Shown here in pieces: positions 13,466 to 14,537 of a stretch of DNA of 14,537 bases; position 1 is the stretch's first letter, and each line of letters starts with the position of its first letter. The DNA is taken from positions 1 through 14,537 of the forward strand of contig JBBRTW010000150.1 of the NCBI GenBank assembly GCA_038244055.1, given 5' to 3'. Below the pieces are notes generated by a model. That model was not told the DNA's origin, did no database searches, and saw only the letters and a program-made list of their open reading frames with translations. A program made the position numbers and the translations under genes. The DNA comes from DASPKW01 sp038244055 (lineage in GTDB: Bacteria; Planctomycetota; Phycisphaerae; Tepidisphaerales; Tepidisphaeraceae).

Positions 13466-13667
13466 AATTGGCGTGATTCAAACAAGTGCTGGCAGATAAT
13501 GGGGTTATATTGGAACTTATCGGACTCTGAATGTTGATGGGTTGTTGGCGGGATTGATGCGCGGGGTCCGCAGCGCGGGTTGGGCGCATCAGGCGAGGGC
13601 TTTTGGAGAGGCGCGGATGTCGTGGGCGGGGTGTTTGGTTATCGGCCTCGCGCCAGGGTCGGACAGT

Positions 13668-13676
13668 TTGTCCACG
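13668..13676 (+). promoter_or_regulatory. Degenerate DnaA box candidate
   Basis: TTGTCCACG matches TTATCCACA at 7 of 9 positions, in the opposite orientation to the two perfect boxes and 33 bases from the second one. Confidence 0.35.
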
Positions 13677-13709
13677 GCCGGTCCCAAGGGGCTGGCGCGG
13701 CGGGTGGGG

Positions 13710-13718
13710 TGTGGATAA
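13710..13718 (-). promoter_or_regulatory. Second perfect DnaA box
   Basis: The plus strand again reads TGTGGATAA, giving TTATCCACA on the minus strand, in the same orientation as the box at 13457 and 253 bases away from it. Confidence 0.75.
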
Positions 13719-13791
13719 CGGAGAACGGTTGGGATGGGGTGGGGATGGAATGTGAATGGGATGGCGCGGCCTGCTTTTGTGGTGCAGGTTT

Positions 13792-13880
13792 GTGGTGCGG
13801 GCGTCTCGCCTGCTGAGATTTCCGTAGGCGGGGGAATTAGAGAGTGGCGGCTGCTTGCACGGGCGGGACGCCCGTGTCAC
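13792..13880. repeat. Inverted GGCGGGACGCCC-type repeats with a perfect hairpin
   Basis: CACGGGCG (13858-13865) and CGCCCGTG (13869-13876) form a perfect 8-bp hairpin with a GGA loop. A related sequence in inverse orientation, GTGGTGCGGGCGTCTCGCCT (13792-13811), matches the complement of 13861-13880 at 15 of 20 positions. The hairpin ends 16 bases before the ATG of the HExxH gene and may affect its translation or be a mobile palindrome. Confidence 0.65.
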
Positions 13881-13892
13881 TGTTGAGGTTGC

Positions 13893-14291
13893 ATGAGATG
13901 GGTCATCCGAGTCCTGGCGTATGTTTGGGCGCTGCCGACGACTTCGGTCGGGCTGGCGGCGGCGGGGCTGGCGCTGGCGACGGGTGGGAAGGCGCGGTGG
14001 GTGATGGGGGTGATCGAAGTTCATGGGGGCTTCGCGACCTGGGCGCTGATGCGGGTGGTGCCGATGAAAGGCGGGGCGACGGCGATGACTCTGGGGCATG
14101 TGGTCATCGGCCGGGATGTGGAGGGATTGGAGTGGAGCAGGGCGCACGAGCGGATCCATGTGAAGCAGTGCGAGTGCTGGGGGCCTTTTTTCTTCCCGGC
14201 CTATCTCGGGGCCTCGGCGATTTGCTGGTTGAGGGGGAAGGATGCGTATCGAGATAATCCGTTTGAGGTGGAGGCGTATTCGAAGAGTTGA
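13893..14291 (+). CDS. Small membrane protein with HExxH motif
   Basis: A 132-residue protein. The first 30 residues are hydrophobic (MRWVIRVLAYVWALPTTSVG and onward), giving a membrane segment or signal anchor. The middle is 'HVVIGRDVEGLEWSRAHERI'; the key motif is 'HERIHVKQ' at 85-92, an HExxH zinc site, followed by 'WGPFFFPAYLGAS' (96-108) and the C-terminal 'DAYRDNPFEVEAY' (117-129), whose acidic residues could supply a third ligand. I recall similar small proteins with this H-E-x-x-H and 'YRDNPFE' pairing in several phyla, none with a proven function. It is far smaller than typical integral-membrane zinc peptidases, so proteolysis is only a possibility. The ATG at 13893 has GAGG 4 bases upstream. 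Confidence 0.75.
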   Translation: MRWVIRVLAYVWALPTTSVGLAAAGLALATGGKARWVMGVIEVHGGFATWALMRVVPMKGGATAMTLGHVVIGRDVEGLEWSRAHERIHVKQCECWGPFFFPAYLGASAICWLRGKDAYRDNPFEVEAYSKS

Positions 14292-14537
14292 GCGATTTCG
14301 CGAACGGTGTCGCAGTCATTCCGCCTCGTCATTCTGAGGGAGCTTCAAGCGGCCGAGGAATCTGGCCTCAAGGTATTGGTTGTCTCTCGAAGGGAACGGC
14401 CCAGGAAGAATCGGCTAGCCCGCATTTCTCACCATCGCTCAGATTTTCTGCCGCTCCAGGCGTAGCGCCACGGCCTTTCTGCTGGTAATTCTGCGACTTA
14501 TCACGAGAAGCGGAACCCCAACAGAAAGAGCCGTGAC
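14292..14537. other. Right-edge spacer with repeat fragments
   Basis: No gene is supported here. At 14328-14363 lies a diverged half of the palindromic element family seen at 578-684 (GTCATTCTGAGG then GAGGAATCT). At 14468-14485 and 14518-14537 two arms (CCACGGCCTTTCTGCTGG and the near inverse complement CCAACAGAAAGAGCCGTG) could form an imperfect hairpin with a 32-base loop, cut by the window edge. Confidence 0.6.

Larger units (their letters stand above)
13384..13860. other. Candidate replication origin region (oriC-like)
   Basis: This gene-free spacer between dnaN and the plus-strand HExxH gene contains two perfect DnaA boxes (13457-13465 and 13710-13718) and a weaker one (13668-13676). 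The first 140 bases (13384-13520) are clearly more A/T-rich than their surroundings and could serve as an unwinding element. The part from about 13540 onwards is strikingly G-rich on the plus strand, as expected on the right side of an origin. No second gene of the dnaA group is visible, so the call rests on boxes, composition and the dnaN-dciA context. Confidence 0.55.

Noticed and set aside
13422..14159. Minus-strand frame of 245 codons across the candidate origin
   Set aside because: Pro/Arg/His-rich low complexity with no domain; it overlaps a better plus-strand gene and comes from strong G/C strand asymmetry.

Overview
The window looks like a piece of a GC-rich bacterial chromosome, most likely from the Planctomycetota (a Phycisphaerae-like lineage is my best guess). 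That placement rests on recall of protein style: a HicB with a 'DRAVLKRAREIASRY' N-terminus, secreted proteins of unknown function, a secreted Asp-box propeller, and spacers full of short tandem repeats. No rRNA, tRNA or other taxonomic marker is present, so confidence is moderate.

Layout. Left part (1-3900): a 7-bp G-rich tandem array, a small minus-strand gene (163-435), a stacked palindromic repeat (527-684), a secreted protein of unknown function (785-1657), a TerC/Alx-type membrane protein (1863-2873) and a membrane-anchored coiled-coil protein (3155-3733). Middle (3891-8922): a cNMP-binding/DUF1003 membrane protein (minus) and an M24 Xaa-Pro peptidase (minus), then a GH4 alpha-galactosidase-like enzyme (plus) and a HicA-HicB toxin-antitoxin pair (plus) with its own promoter and a palindromic operator candidate. 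Right part (8929-14537): a large secreted Asp-box beta-propeller (GH74-like), a DciA-like DUF721 protein and DnaN, all on minus. To their right lies a gene-free, partly AT-rich stretch with two perfect DnaA boxes, then a small membrane protein with an HExxH motif on plus.

How it fits together. dnaN and dciA side by side, diverging from a spacer with two perfect TTATCCACA boxes, suggest that a replication origin lies at about 13384-13860. The minus-strand block dnaN-dciA-propeller reads away from it to the left and the HExxH gene reads away to the right. The GH4 enzyme and the secreted propeller point to breakdown of plant-type oligo- and polysaccharides, but they are not in one operon.

The most unusual feature is outside the genes. 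At least ten spacer tracts are built from 7-bp units with many different sequences (for example AGGGTAG, CATCCTT, CCGCAAC, CGAAATA, ACATAAA, AAAACTA, GGGTATC). Two of these tracts occur as inverted pairs flanking a spacer of roughly 100 bp, one of them between dnaN and dciA. They resemble in principle the heptanucleotide STRR repeats known from cyanobacteria, but the unit sequence changes from spacer to spacer.
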